The notes below the pieces were generated by a model. It had not been told where the DNA came from and ran no database searches. It saw nothing but the letters and a program-made list of their open reading frames with translations. 64,000 bases of DNA from positions 62,001 to 126,000 of the forward strand of contig NZ_BMKX01000008.1 in NCBI RefSeq assembly GCF_014644555.1, in the 5' to 3' direction. Source of the stretch: Glutamicibacter ardleyensis. Its GTDB lineage: Bacteria; Actinomycetota; Actinomycetes; Actinomycetales; Micrococcaceae. Both the position numbers and the translations under genes were made by a program. This document shows, piece by piece, positions 19,763 to 29,200 of the stretch. The first letter of the stretch is position 1. Every line of letters begins with the position of its first letter.

Positions 19763-21403
19763 TTACATCCTCTCGGGCGCGGAGACGCCCAGCAGTGACA
19801 GTCCGTTGGCCAAAACCTGGGTGGTCGCGTCGTTGAGCCACAACCGGGTGTGGTGTACTTCTTGCACCGGCTCGTCCCCCAGCGGGGTGACGCGGGTGGC
19901 GGCATACCAGGAGTGGTACGCGCCGGCGACCTGTTCGAGGTAGCGGGCGATGCGGTGTGGTTCGCGTGATTGCGCGGCGCCGGCAACCACCGAAGGGAAC
20001 TGGCCGAGCACCGCCAACAATTCGTTTTCGCTCGGATCGGTGAGCAGCGAGGCGTCGAAGGATGCGCGGGTCACACCCTTGGCCTGCGCGTTGGCCGAGG
20101 CGCCGAAGGAGCGTGCGTGAGCGTACTGCACGTAGAAGACCGGGTTGTCGTTGGTGTTCTTCTTCAGCTGTTCCGGGTCCAGTGCGATCGGCGAATCGGC
20201 CGGGTAGCGCGCCAGCGAATAACGCAACGCGTCGGCACCGATCCAGTTGATCAGATCGCGCAGCTCGATGATGTTGCCGGCACGCTTGGACAGCTTTGCA
20301 CCATTAACGCTGATCAATTGTCCGATCAGCACCTCGATATTTTTGTCCTTGTCATCCCCCGCACAGGCGGCGATGGCCTTGAGCCGGTTCACATACCCGT
20401 GGTGATCGGCACCCAGCAGGTAGATTTTTTCGCTGAAGCCACGATCCTTTTTGGACAGGTAGTACGCGGCGTCGGCGGCGAAGTAGGTTGGTTCGCCATT
20501 CGCGCGGATCAGCACGCGGTCCTTGTCATCGCCGAAGTCGGTGGTGCGCAGCCAGACCGCGCCCTCCAGATCGAAGATGTGGCCCTGTGCGCGCAAGCGT
20601 GCCACCGCGTCGGCCACCGCCCCGCCATCGTGCAAGGCACTTTCGGAGAAGAAGACGTCGAAGTTCACGCCGAAGTCTGCCAGCGTGGACTTAATATCTG
20701 CCAGCTGCGCGGTGTAAGCAAGTTCGCGCAGTGTTGGCAGCGCGGTTTTCTCGTCCTGCTCGGCAAGCTGTGGAGCTTCGCGCAGCACAATGTCCGCCAG
20801 CTCCTTGATGTACTCGCCCGGGTATCCACCGTCGGGAACCGGCAGGCCGTGCATGCGGTTGTAGACCGAACGCGCGAACACGTTCATCTGGTTGCCGGCG
20901 TCGTTGATGTAGTACTCGCTGGTGACCTGTGCGCCAGAAGCGCGAAGTACGCGGGCGATCGCATCGCCCAGCGCGGCCCAGCGGGTGTGGCCGATGTGCA
21001 GCGGTCCGGTGGGGTTCGCGGAGACAAATTCCATGTTCACCACGTGACCGGTCAGCGCCTGGTTGTGGCCGAAGTTCTCCCCCGCCTCCACGATGGTGCG
21101 CGCCAGCTCGCCGGCCGCGGCGGTATCAAGGGTGATGTTCAGGAAGCCAGGCCCGGCGATCTCTACGCCGCCGATGCCTTCAACCTCGGAAAGTCGTCGC
21201 ACCAGCATGGCCGCGAAGTCGCGCGGCGCCATGGACGCCTTCTTGCCCAGTTGCAGCGCGATGTTCGTGGACCAGTCGCCGTGCTCACGGCTTTTGGGTC
21301 GCTCGACGCGTACGGTGTCGGGTACTTCGACGGCGATTTCGCCGGCGGCTACGGCCTGCGAAAGGCATGCGGATATGGCAGCGGAGAGTTCTTCAGGAGT
21401 CAC
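19763..21403 (-). CDS. argS: Arginyl-tRNA synthetase
   Basis: A class I synthetase charging tRNA-Arg, 547 residues from the GTG at 21403 (MTPEELSAAISACLS). It has the N-terminal Add-1 domain, the HIGH motif in SANPTGPLHIGHTRWA (about 126-141), the KMSKS-equivalent SVNGAKLSKRAGN, and a C-terminal DALR anticodon-binding domain. No ribosome site precedes the GTG. TATTCT six bases upstream suggests a leaderless message. It begins the argS-lysA-hom-thrC run and lies near a tRNA-Arg gene on the opposite strand. Confidence 0.95.
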   Translation of the reverse strand: MTPEELSAAISACLSQAVAAGEIAVEVPDTVRVERPKSREHGDWSTNIALQLGKKASMAPRDFAAMLVRRLSEVEGIGGVEIAGPGFLNITLDTAAAGELARTIVEAGENFGHNQALTGHVVNMEFVSANPTGPLHIGHTRWAALGDAIARVLRASGAQVTSEYYINDAGNQMNVFARSVYNRMHGLPVPDGGYPGEYIKELADIVLREAPQLAEQDEKTALPTLRELAYTAQLADIKSTLADFGVNFDVFFSESALHDGGAVADAVARLRAQGHIFDLEGAVWLRTTDFGDDKDRVLIRANGEPTYFAADAAYYLSKKDRGFSEKIYLLGADHHGYVNRLKAIAACAGDDKDKNIEVLIGQLISVNGAKLSKRAGNIIELRDLINWIGADALRYSLARYPADSPIALDPEQLKKNTNDNPVFYVQYAHARSFGASANAQAKGVTRASFDASLLTDPSENELLAVLGQFPSVVAGAAQSREPHRIARYLEQVAGAYHSWYAATRVTPLGDEPVQEVHHTRLWLNDATTQVLANGLSLLGVSAPERM

Positions 21404-21409
21404 CGTACA

Positions 21410-21415
21410 AGAATA
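21410..21415 (-). promoter_or_regulatory. Putative -10 element for leaderless argS
   Basis: TATTCT (TAnnnT type) lies six bases before the GTG of argS, the spacing expected when transcription starts at the first base of the start codon. No ribosome site is present and no good -35 hexamer is seen. Leaderless mRNAs are common in actinobacteria. Confidence 0.4.
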
Positions 21416-21555
21416 GCGGTTTTTCGTGCGCTTCTTAGGCATTCATGACATAACCGCTTGTGATGCTGTAGGCATTTGACCGCCGCGTGCGGCCCGGATG
21501 GATTGCGCAGATGCCGCGGTCACCTGATAGTATTTTTCCTGTTGCTTAGCAACAC

Positions 21556-21631
21556 GCCTCTGTAGCTCAGTGGATAGAGCGTCTGCCTCCGGAGCAGAAG
21601 GCCGAAGGTTCGATTCCTTTCAGGGGCACCA
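21556..21631 (+). tRNA. tRNA-Arg (anticodon CCG), CCA encoded
   Basis: A full cloverleaf. The acceptor stem GCCTCTG pairs with CAGGGGC, and the D arm has AGCTCAGTGGATAGAGC. The anticodon arm TCTGC/GCAGA has loop CTCCGGA (anticodon CCG), and the T arm contains GGTTCGATTCC. The 3' ACCA is encoded at 21628-21631. A small inverted repeat (GTTGC/GCAAC) lies just upstream of the mature 5' end. It reads the arginine codon CGG. Confidence 0.97.
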
Positions 21632-21633
21632 GC

Positions 21634-21668
21634 AAAAAGGTTCCGCGTCGCTGCGGGGCCTTTTTCTT
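21634..21668 (+). terminator. Intrinsic terminator after tRNA-Arg
   Basis: A 13-base stem (AAAAAGGTTCCGC with GCGGGGCCTTTTT, counting two G-U pairs) and a six-base loop begin three bases after the tRNA and end in a T-run. Confidence 0.85.
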
Positions 21669-21744
21669 TACCCTTTTCCAGCGCCCGATCTTACCGCGCT
21701 GCCGCCAGATCTCACCGCGCTGCACCCGGTTGCACCCGGCTGGG

Positions 21745-22776
21745 CTAGGCGCTGAGCCGTGCGTGGCGTTGTAACCGACGCATTCCCGCAGCATCCGCCG
21801 CCCCGCTTGGTTGCACCGCGGTTTCCAGCACCGCGCGCACCGCCTGTTCATCGATCCCCACACCGATGGCCACCAGCCCCGGTTGGTTGCTGGCCCGATC
21901 GCTGGCCCGATGGCTGGCCACATGGATCTGCCGGCCGGTGAGATTCACCGCCCACCACTTTGCGCCACGCGCGGTAGCCACCGGCACAATTCCCTTCAAC
22001 CGGTACACCCCGGACGGCGGGCGTTCAAGCAGATCGACCAGCGCGCTCGCGGAAATCGGCTCCGGCGCGTCCACCGTCACCGCCGCCGCATGCTGGTGGG
22101 TGTGCGATCCATGTTCGGCGCGCAGCAGTGCGCCCAGCGGTAGCTGATCCTCGGGATCTTCTGCCAGGGCCACATCGAAGACCAGATCCGGGTCGATCGC
22201 CCCACGCCGGGCCCGTATCAATGGCAGCTGCCCGTTACGTAGCGCGATCCGCGCCGCGATGCGCGCCAGCTGAGCCTCGTGGTCTTGCTCGCTGCCCTCG
22301 AGCAGGTCGATCTTGTTCAGCACCACCAGCGAGGCGGCTTCAAAACGTGCAGGTGGTTGATCGTGGGTATCCACCGTGTCAAAGTAGTTCGCCGCGTCCA
22401 CCACCTCGATCAGCCCGCCGGGGCGCACATTTTTTGCCTGACTGAAACGAATCAGCCGGGCGAGCGCCAAGGGTTCGGCCACCCCGCTGGCCTCGATGAT
22501 GATCGCATCCAGTCGCAGCCGAGGGGCCGCAAGCGTGGCCAACGCCTGGTCTAATCCCCCGGAGTCATCCAGACAGCACACGCAGCCGCCGGCGATCGAC
22601 TCGGCGGCATCCACCTGCCCGGTGATCAGTCCCGCGTCGACGTTGATCACCCCAAAGTCGTTGACCACTACGCCGATCCGGGCGCCGGGAGTGCGCAGCA
22701 AATGGTTGAGCAGCGTGGTTTTTCCGGCGCCTAAATACCCGGTTAACCCGATGACCGGAATCTGTGTGCGTGCCAT
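21745..22776 (-). CDS. COG0523 (CobW/ZigA-like) G3E-family GTPase
   Basis: A 343-residue GTP-dependent metallochaperone-type protein. It has the P-loop GYLGAGKTTLLNHL (about 13-26), the family metal-binding motif CVCC in GGCVCCLDDSGG (about 64-75), VLNKIDLL as the NKxD base-specificity motif, a His-rich loop HGSHTHQHAAA (about 220-230) and the C-terminal CobW domain (GVYRLKGIV). Such proteins insert zinc or cobalt into client enzymes, and many are zinc-responsive. I see no Zur-like box upstream, so the metal is not settled. It is a stand-alone gene facing the tRNA terminator. Confidence 0.85.
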   Translation of the reverse strand: MARTQIPVIGLTGYLGAGKTTLLNHLLRTPGARIGVVVNDFGVINVDAGLITGQVDAAESIAGGCVCCLDDSGGLDQALATLAAPRLRLDAIIIEASGVAEPLALARLIRFSQAKNVRPGGLIEVVDAANYFDTVDTHDQPPARFEAASLVVLNKIDLLEGSEQDHEAQLARIAARIALRNGQLPLIRARRGAIDPDLVFDVALAEDPEDQLPLGALLRAEHGSHTHQHAAAVTVDAPEPISASALVDLLERPPSGVYRLKGIVPVATARGAKWWAVNLTGRQIHVASHRASDRASNQPGLVAIGVGIDEQAVRAVLETAVQPSGAADAAGMRRLQRHARLSA

Positions 22777-22905
22777 CTACCCTCGCCTGTCTGCCCTTGC
22801 TTGATCTGCCCGGCCTGCCGTGCTTGTTCTGGCCCAGCGGTTTCGACTTCCACAGTAGTACGGCGCGGCGCCTTCAACCCAAAGATCGGCAGGTCAACGC
22901 AGCAA

Positions 22906-22946
22906 GCCGCCGGTGAATCCCGTCAAACGAAGGGAACACCGGCGGC
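22906..22946 (-). terminator. Strong hairpin downstream of the ABC importer operon
   Basis: GCCGCCGGTG and CACCGGCGGC arms, plus an inner TCCC/GGGA stem, lie between the ABC ATPase stop and the COG0523 gene. No T-run follows on either strand, so termination efficiency is uncertain. Confidence 0.5.
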
Positions 22947-22982
22947 TAGCACTACTGCACGGGCAAAACTACCCAAGCGACC

Positions 22983-23774
22983 TTACTGAAGCATCGTGCG
23001 ATCATCGAGCTGCGCGCCCTTGATCTTCTCGAACTCGCCGAGCAGCCCCTTGACCGTCATCGCGGACTTCGCCTCCTGGTCCAGATCCAGAATGATCTGC
23101 CCATCGTGCATCATGATCAACCTGGTGCCCAGCGCGAGCGCCTGCTCCATATTGTGGGTGACCATCAGCGTGGTGAGCCGGTGGCGTTGCACGATCTCGT
23201 TGGTCAGCCGGGAAACCAGCGCCGCACGCTGCGGATCAAGCGCCGCGGTGTGCTCGTCAAGCAGCAGGATCTTCGGCTTCGAGAAGGTGGCCATCAGCAG
23301 GCTCAGCGCCTGACGCTGACCACCGGAGAGCAGCCCCACCTTGGTTTTCAGCCGGTTTTCCAGCCCGAGCTCCAAGGACTTGAGCTCTTCGACGAACAGC
23401 TCCCGACGCTTGGCGCTCACTCCCATGCTCAGTCCACGGAATCGGCCGCGGGCGTGAGCCAGCGCCATATTCTCTTCGATGCTCATCGTCGGCGCGGTGC
23501 CGGCCATCGGATCCTGGAAGACCCGGCCGATGTACTTCGCACGGCGGTAATCGGCCATCCGGGTGACGTTTTTACCGTCGACGGTGACCGAACCGGTGTC
23601 CGGGTACAGCTTGCCAGCGACCATGTTCAGCACCGTGGATTTACCGGCGCCGTTGGAGCCGATGACGGTGACAAATTCGCCGGAGCCCAGCGAGAGGTTG
23701 ATATCGCGGAGCGCCTTGCGCTCGTTGACCGTTCCGGGGAAGAAGGTCCGTGACAGGTTCTTAATTTCAAGCAT
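22983..23774 (-). CDS. ABC transporter ATP-binding protein (TrpXYZ-type importer)
   Basis: A 263-residue cytoplasmic ATPase. Walker A is GSNGAGKSTVL (about 38-48), the signature LLSGGQRQALSLLMA (about 147-161), Walker B KILLLDEHTAALDP, and the H-loop MVTHNMEQAL. The DEHTAAL variant and partner types match the importer family that includes tryptophan (TrpXYZ) and other unclassified organic-solute systems. It overlaps the permease gene by eight bases. The substrate cannot be read from the ATPase. Confidence 0.88.
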   Translation of the reverse strand: MLEIKNLSRTFFPGTVNERKALRDINLSLGSGEFVTVIGSNGAGKSTVLNMVAGKLYPDTGSVTVDGKNVTRMADYRRAKYIGRVFQDPMAGTAPTMSIEENMALAHARGRFRGLSMGVSAKRRELFVEELKSLELGLENRLKTKVGLLSGGQRQALSLLMATFSKPKILLLDEHTAALDPQRAALVSRLTNEIVQRHRLTTLMVTHNMEQALALGTRLIMMHDGQIILDLDQEAKSAMTVKGLLGEFEKIKGAQLDDRTMLQ

Positions 23775-24687
23775 TGCTGCGCACCTCTTCGGTGATCGGT
23801 TCGGCGTCCGAGTCCTTGCGTTTGAAGTTTTTCATAATTTTCTGGAAGCCCTTCCACTTGGGAAGCAGCAGCGCAACGACCACCAGCACCGCAGAAATCA
23901 GCTTCATGTCGTTGACCTCCAGGCCGGCGACCAGCGCAAACTGGATGACCAGGCGATAGATGACCGCACCGAAGACGACGGCCACCGCGGCCAGCCAAAT
24001 GTAACGCTGGGTGAAGATTGCCTGACCGACGATCACCGAGGCCAAACCAATGAGGATCACGCCGATACCCATGCCCACGTCGGCGAAGCCCTGGTACTGG
24101 GCGATCACCGCACCGGAAAGCGCCACAAAACCGTTAGACAATGCCAGGCCGAGGATCTTCTGGTTGTCGGTGGAGACACCGAAGGAGCGGATCATCTCGT
24201 GGTTATCGCCGGTGGCGCGCATGGCCATGCCCATCTCGGTGTGCAGGAACCAGACGATCGCGGCCACAAAGAGCAACGCGACGGCGAAGAGGATCAGCAC
24301 CGAGCTGGCAGAGCCGAGAATTCCGGCCGCACGCAAGGGGCTGATCAGCGTGTCTTCGCCCAGCAACGGCGTATTTGCCTTGCCCATAATGCGCAGGTTG
24401 ATCGAATAGAGCGCGATCATCGTCAAAATACCGGCGAGCAGGCCGTCGATCTTGCCCTTGGTGTGCAGCAGACCGGTGATCGCCCCGGCGACCATGCCGG
24501 CTAAGAAGGCCAACGCGGTGGCCAGCCACGGATTCATTCCGTTCACGATGCCTACCGCGGCGACCGCGGCACCGGTGGTGAAGCTGCCGTCGACGGTCAG
24601 GTCCGGGAAGTCCAGAATGCGGAACGTCAGATATACCCCGAGCGCCATCAACGCGTAAATCAGCCCGAGTTCAACCGCTGTGATCAT
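23767..24687 (-). CDS. ABC transporter permease (TrpXYZ/branched-chain-type)
   Basis: A 306-residue integral membrane protein with about eight to nine helices, starting MITAVELGLIYALMALGVYLT. It resembles BPD_transp_2 (LivH-like) permeases, with the cytoplasmic coupling region near EMGMAMRATGDNHEMIRSFG (about 185-204). That EAA-type loop pattern (MRATGDN) is diagnostic for the class. A single permease implies a homodimer with the ATPase. The basic C-terminal tail overlaps the ATPase start. Confidence 0.88.
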   Translation of the reverse strand: MITAVELGLIYALMALGVYLTFRILDFPDLTVDGSFTTGAAVAAVGIVNGMNPWLATALAFLAGMVAGAITGLLHTKGKIDGLLAGILTMIALYSINLRIMGKANTPLLGEDTLISPLRAAGILGSASSVLILFAVALLFVAAIVWFLHTEMGMAMRATGDNHEMIRSFGVSTDNQKILGLALSNGFVALSGAVIAQYQGFADVGMGIGVILIGLASVIVGQAIFTQRYIWLAAVAVVFGAVIYRLVIQFALVAGLEVNDMKLISAVLVVVALLLPKWKGFQKIMKNFKRKDSDAEPITEEVRSNA

Positions 24688-24730
24688 TTGTGGATCCTTG
24701 AGTGGTAAGAAAGTTCATAGGTCACGAAGA

Positions 24731-24761
24731 AGGCGAGGCGTTAATTTCTCGCGCCTCGCCT
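24731..24761 (-). other. Hairpin between binding-protein and permease genes
   Basis: AGGCGAGGCG and CGCCTCGCCT arms lie in the 100-base gap after the binding-protein stop. In the transcript the stem is followed by a short TTCTTC stretch. This matches the partial terminators that let binding proteins be made in excess of membrane components. Confidence 0.5.
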
Positions 24762-24788
24762 CATTCGATGGTGGGTAGTGCTAAAGCC

Positions 24789-25793
24789 CTAGTAGGTTTC
24801 GATCGCCTGATCCTTGAGCTCCGCTGGGAATTCAAGGCCGATCTTCTTCGCTGCGGTCTCGTTCAGGTACAGGTCAACCTCGGTCAGCGTTTCTACCGGC
24901 ATGCTGGCAGGCTTTGCTTCACCCTTGAGGATCTTGTCTGCCATCTTTGCGGTCTGCACGCCGAGCTTCTCGTAGTTGATGCCGAAGGTGGCGGTAGCGC
25001 CACGCTTGACCGAATCACCATCGGCGGCGATCACCGGGATCTTCTTGGTCTGTGCGGTCTGCAGCAGGCCTTCCAACGCGGAAACTACGGCGTTGTCGGT
25101 GGGCACGTAGAACGCGTCGACGTCTAGCGAGTTAGCCGCCTGCTGTACTTCCGAGGGAGCGGAGATTGCCGACTCTTCGATGGTTAGGCCCAGCTGCGCG
25201 GCCGCATCCTTGGCCCACTGGACCTGAACGGCGGAGTTCGCTTCGCCCGAGGAGTAGACGATGCCGACCTTCTTGGCGTCTGGGGAGATCTGCTTGAGCA
25301 GTTCGAGCTGTTCCTTCACCGGGTTCTTGTCCGAGGTGCCGGTGACATTTGCGCCCGGTGCCTCGTTGGAAGCTACCAGCTTCGCGTCCACTGGATCGGT
25401 GACGGCGGAGAAGAGTACCGGAATGCTGGTGATCGACTGCGCCGCAGCCTGAGCCGATGGGGTGGCGATCGCGAGAACCAGATCGATGTCCGAATCTGAG
25501 GCGAGCTTGCCGACGATCGAGGCGTTGGTGGCCTGATCGCCCTGGGCGTTGTTGTCGTCGTAGGAAATCTTGTCGCCGGTGTACCCAGCTTCTTCCATAC
25601 CCTTTTTGAAGCCCTTGGTGACTGCGTCCAGTGACGGGTGCGAAACGTACTGGATGGTGCCGATCTTGACCGGACCCTCCGCAACGGCGCCGTTGCCTGC
25701 GGCTTCCTCCCCGGTACTGCCGCCACAAGCGGTCAGTGCCAGCGCGCCGGAGGCGGCAAGTGCAACAAGTTTCAAAGCGGTGAAGCTCTTCAT
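24789..25793 (-). CDS. ABC transporter substrate-binding lipoprotein (PF04392 type)
   Basis: A 334-residue extracellular solute-binding lipoprotein. The signal peptide ends with lipobox LTAC (Cys about residue 23), then a GGSTGEEAAGNG linker and a periplasmic-binding fold. Features such as IATPSAQAAAQSI, VLFSAVTDPVDAKLV and VGIVYSSGEANSAVQV are typical of the ABC_sub_bind family that includes TrpX. The ligand may be an aromatic amino acid or another small organic. I see no T-box leader. First gene of a three-gene operon. Confidence 0.88.
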   Translation of the reverse strand: MKSFTALKLVALAASGALALTACGGSTGEEAAGNGAVAEGPVKIGTIQYVSHPSLDAVTKGFKKGMEEAGYTGDKISYDDNNAQGDQATNASIVGKLASDSDIDLVLAIATPSAQAAAQSITSIPVLFSAVTDPVDAKLVASNEAPGANVTGTSDKNPVKEQLELLKQISPDAKKVGIVYSSGEANSAVQVQWAKDAAAQLGLTIEESAISAPSEVQQAANSLDVDAFYVPTDNAVVSALEGLLQTAQTKKIPVIAADGDSVKRGATATFGINYEKLGVQTAKMADKILKGEAKPASMPVETLTEVDLYLNETAAKKIGLEFPAELKDQAIETY

Positions 25794-26208
25794 GGTGTTC
25801 CTTTCAACAAGTTCCCATATGCGAGTGATGTCCCCATGCCCGACCGATTCGGTAACCGGCCCGTCAGCGAGGACGAACCGGAGCGGGAACTACCCGAACC
25901 ACGTGCAGGTGATTACCCACGATCTTACATGTGAACGACCTCACCTAGGCTTCAAACCCGAGGTGAGTAAAGACGTTTAACCCCACAATCGCCCCCTAAC
26001 GCGCACAACTGCACGATTTGCGCCGATCCTCAGGCAAATCCGTATCTTCGTTCGCGAAACTGGGCGCGGGACACTGGACGGAACGAAAAATTGACAGCCC
26101 CGCAAATGTGACACAAATCAACGGTTTATCCCGCGAGCGGGGGCCTCGCACGGCCTGCGGTGCCCGAAGTCGGCGTTGCTGAGCATCGGGCCATAGAATG
26201 GGATCATC
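25794..26208. other. Divergent intergenic region between the ABC operon and hrpA
   Basis: 415 bases. Facing the ABC operon, TAAGAT on the minus strand near 25921-25926 is a possible -10. Just upstream is an inverted repeat CTCACCT(14)AGGTGAG at about 25942-25969, which could be an operator or a hairpin. Facing hrpA, a TAGAAT lies just before its ATG. The middle part (about 25990-26150) shows nothing recognisable. Confidence 0.45.
26194..26199 (+). promoter_or_regulatory. Putative -10 element for leaderless hrpA
   Basis: TAGAAT lies nine bases before the hrpA ATG with no ribosome site in between. Transcription would start at or within a few bases of the ATG. No convincing -35 hexamer is seen. 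Confidence 0.4.
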
Positions 26209-29200
26209 ATGGCCATCAGCATTTCTTATCCCGAAACCCTTCCGGTATCCGCGCGTCGCGAGGACATCATCGAGATGATCCGCGCAAACCAGGTGGTGAT
26301 CATCGCCGGCGAGACCGGGTCCGGTAAAACCACGCAGCTACCCAAAATGCTGCTGGAACTCGGGCTGGCACAGAATGGCATGATCGGGCATACCCAACCG
26401 CGCCGCCTCGCCGCACGCACCGTGGCCGAGCGCATCGCCGAGGAGCTGGGCACCAAGATCGGCGACGAGGTGGGCTTCCACGTGCGTTTCACCGGCGAAG
26501 TCTCCCGCCAAACGCAGCTGAAGGTGATGACCGACGGCATCCTGCTGGCAGAAATCCAGCGCGACAAGCTGCTCAAAAAGTATTCCGCGATCATCATCGA
26601 TGAGGCGCACGAACGCAGCCTGAACATCGACTTTTTGCTCGGTTACCTGAAAGAAATTCTGCCTAAACGGCCGGACTTTAAACTCATCATCACCTCCGCG
26701 ACCATCGACCCACAACGTTTTGCCACACACTTTGGCACACTCCTGGACTCCGGTGAGGTTGACCCCGCGCCCATCATCGAGGTTTCCGGGCGTACCTTCC
26801 CCGTCGAAATCCGCTACCGTCCGCTGGAGGCATCCACCGAGGAATTATCCGACGAGGACACTAATTCGCTCGAAGATGACCGTGATCCGTTGGACGCGGT
26901 CACCGACGCGGTGCGTGAGCTGGCAAACGAGGCGCCCGGGGATATCCTGATCTTCTTCTCCGGGGAGCGCGAAATTCGCGATGCCGCCGACGCGTTACGC
27001 GCGCTGGTGGTGGCAAACGAAAAGTTGCCGCGCTACCAGGTGTTACCTCTGTTCGCCCGGCTCTCGCTGACCGAACAGCATGCGGTCTTCCACCCGGGGG
27101 CCGCGCCACGCATTATTTTGGCAACCAACGTGGCCGAAACTTCGCTGACGGTGCCCGGCATCAAGTACGTGATCGACACCGGCACCGCGCGCATCTCGCG
27201 CTACAGCCACCGCACCAAGGTGCAGCGGCTGCCGATCGAACGGGTCTCCCAGGCCAGCGCTAATCAGCGTTCGGGGCGTTGTGGGCGTGTCTCGGAGGGC
27301 ATCGCGATCAGGCTGTACTCCGAGGCAGACTTCGAGTCGCGCCCGGAATTTACCGACCCGGAAATTCTGCGCACCTCGCTGGCAAGTGTCATCTTGCAAA
27401 TGATTTCGATGGGTGTGGTGGCCACCGCCGCCGAGGTCTCAAACTTCGGTTTTGTGCAGCCGCCTGACGCGCGGGCGATCTCCGACGGGGTGAACCTGCT
27501 GCGCGAGCTCGGGGCGCTGAGCGAAGACAAGCGCGCGGTGGTGACCGATGTGGGACGCAAACTCGCGTTGCTTCCGCTCGATGTGCGGTTGGGCCGGATG
27601 ATTTTGGAATCCGCGAACCGTTCGGTGGCTAAGGAACTGATGGTGCTGGCTGCCGCGCTGAGCATCCAAGATCCGCGCGAACGACCCAGCGAAGACACCG
27701 GGCAGCGCGAAAAAGCCGCGCTGCTGCATAAGCGCTTCGCCGACGAAAAGTCGGACTTCATCGGGCTGCTGAACCTCTGGGCTTACCTCCAAGAACAGCA
27801 AAAAGAGCTGTCTTCCTCGGCGTTTCGCCGGCTGTGCAAGTCCGAACACATTAACTACCTGCGGGTGCGCGAGTGGCAGGATCTGTTCACCCAGCTGCGC
27901 CAGCTGTCCAAGTCGCTGCAGATTACCGTGGCCGCCGCACCGATTGACCCGGCGGCGAACGAGGATCAGGTCCACAAGTCGCTGCTGGCCGGGTTGCTGG
28001 GGCACATCGGGCTCTATGATGAACGCAAACGCGATTACCAGGGGGCACGTGGCGGGCGCTTCGCGATCTTCCCGGGATCTGCCCTGTTTAAGAAGTCACC
28101 GACCTGGGTGATGGCCGCCGAACTGGTGGAAACCTCTCGGCTGTGGGCGCGCACCGCGGCGGTCATCGACCCGGCCTGGGTGGAGGAACTCGCGCCGAAT
28201 CTGCTCAAGCACAGTTATTCGGAGCCGCACTGGTCCAAAAAAATGGGCTCGGTGATGGGCTACGAGAAGGTCACGCTCTTCGGGCTGCCGATCGTGGCCA
28301 AGCGTCGCATGCACTACTGGCGGGTGGATCAGCCGCTGGCCCGCGAACTGTTTATCCGCCACGCCCTGGTAGAGGGCGATTGGCGTACCCACCACAAGTT
28401 CTTCGCCCGCAACCGGGCGGTGCTTGCCGAAGTTGAAGAGCTCGAAACCCGGATGCGCCGTCATGACCTGCGCATTAGCGATGAGGACCTCTTCGACTTC
28501 TACGACTCGCGTCTGGGCGAAAATGTTGTCTCCGAGCGGCACTTTGACCGCTGGTATAAGCGTGCGGCGGCCGCCGATCCTGGGCTACTGGACTTTGATC
28601 CGGCGGCGGTGCTTGCCTCGGATGCAGATCAGTTGGATGAGACCGCGTTCCCGCGCACCTGGTCCCACGGTTCCATCGCGCTTCCGCTGTCTTATGAGTA
28701 CAACCCGGCGGCTACCGGGCCCGAGGGTGACGGCGTCTCGCTGCAGGTTCCGGTGGTGTTCTTAAACCAGTTGGATCCGGCACGTTTTAGCTGGCTGATC
28801 CCGGGGCTGCGCCACGAACTGATCACCGCGTTGATTCGTTCGATGCCCAAGGCGATTCGCAAGAACTTTGTTCCGGCTCCCGATGTGGCCGGCCGTGCGC
28901 TCACCATGTTGGAGGCCGATTTTGACCCGGACAGCGACGATTTGGCGCAATCCTTAGCGCTGGTGCTGCGCCGTTTGGGCGGCATTGTGGTGGACCCGGG
29001 CGTGTTTGATTTTTCCACGCTTCCAGCGCACCTGCGCTTCGGTTTTGAGGTGGTTGACTCGGCCGGCACGGTGCTTGGACGAGGCGATGACCTGGCCGCG
29101 TTGCAGTATAAGTTGGCGGCGGCGAACCGGGCGGCGCTGGCCAGTGGGGTCAACTCCCCTAGCTCCGCTCGACCGGCGGCCCCGGCGGCCGGTAAGACTG

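Noticed and set aside
19759-19986. Upstream extension of lysA by 76 codons
   Set aside because: It lies inside argS, is Pro/Arg/Cys-rich, and the ATG at 19758 has a good ribosome site.
19970-21448. 492-codon plus-strand frame opposite argS
   Set aside because: Shadow of the arginyl-tRNA synthetase gene, which has all class I motifs in the minus frame.
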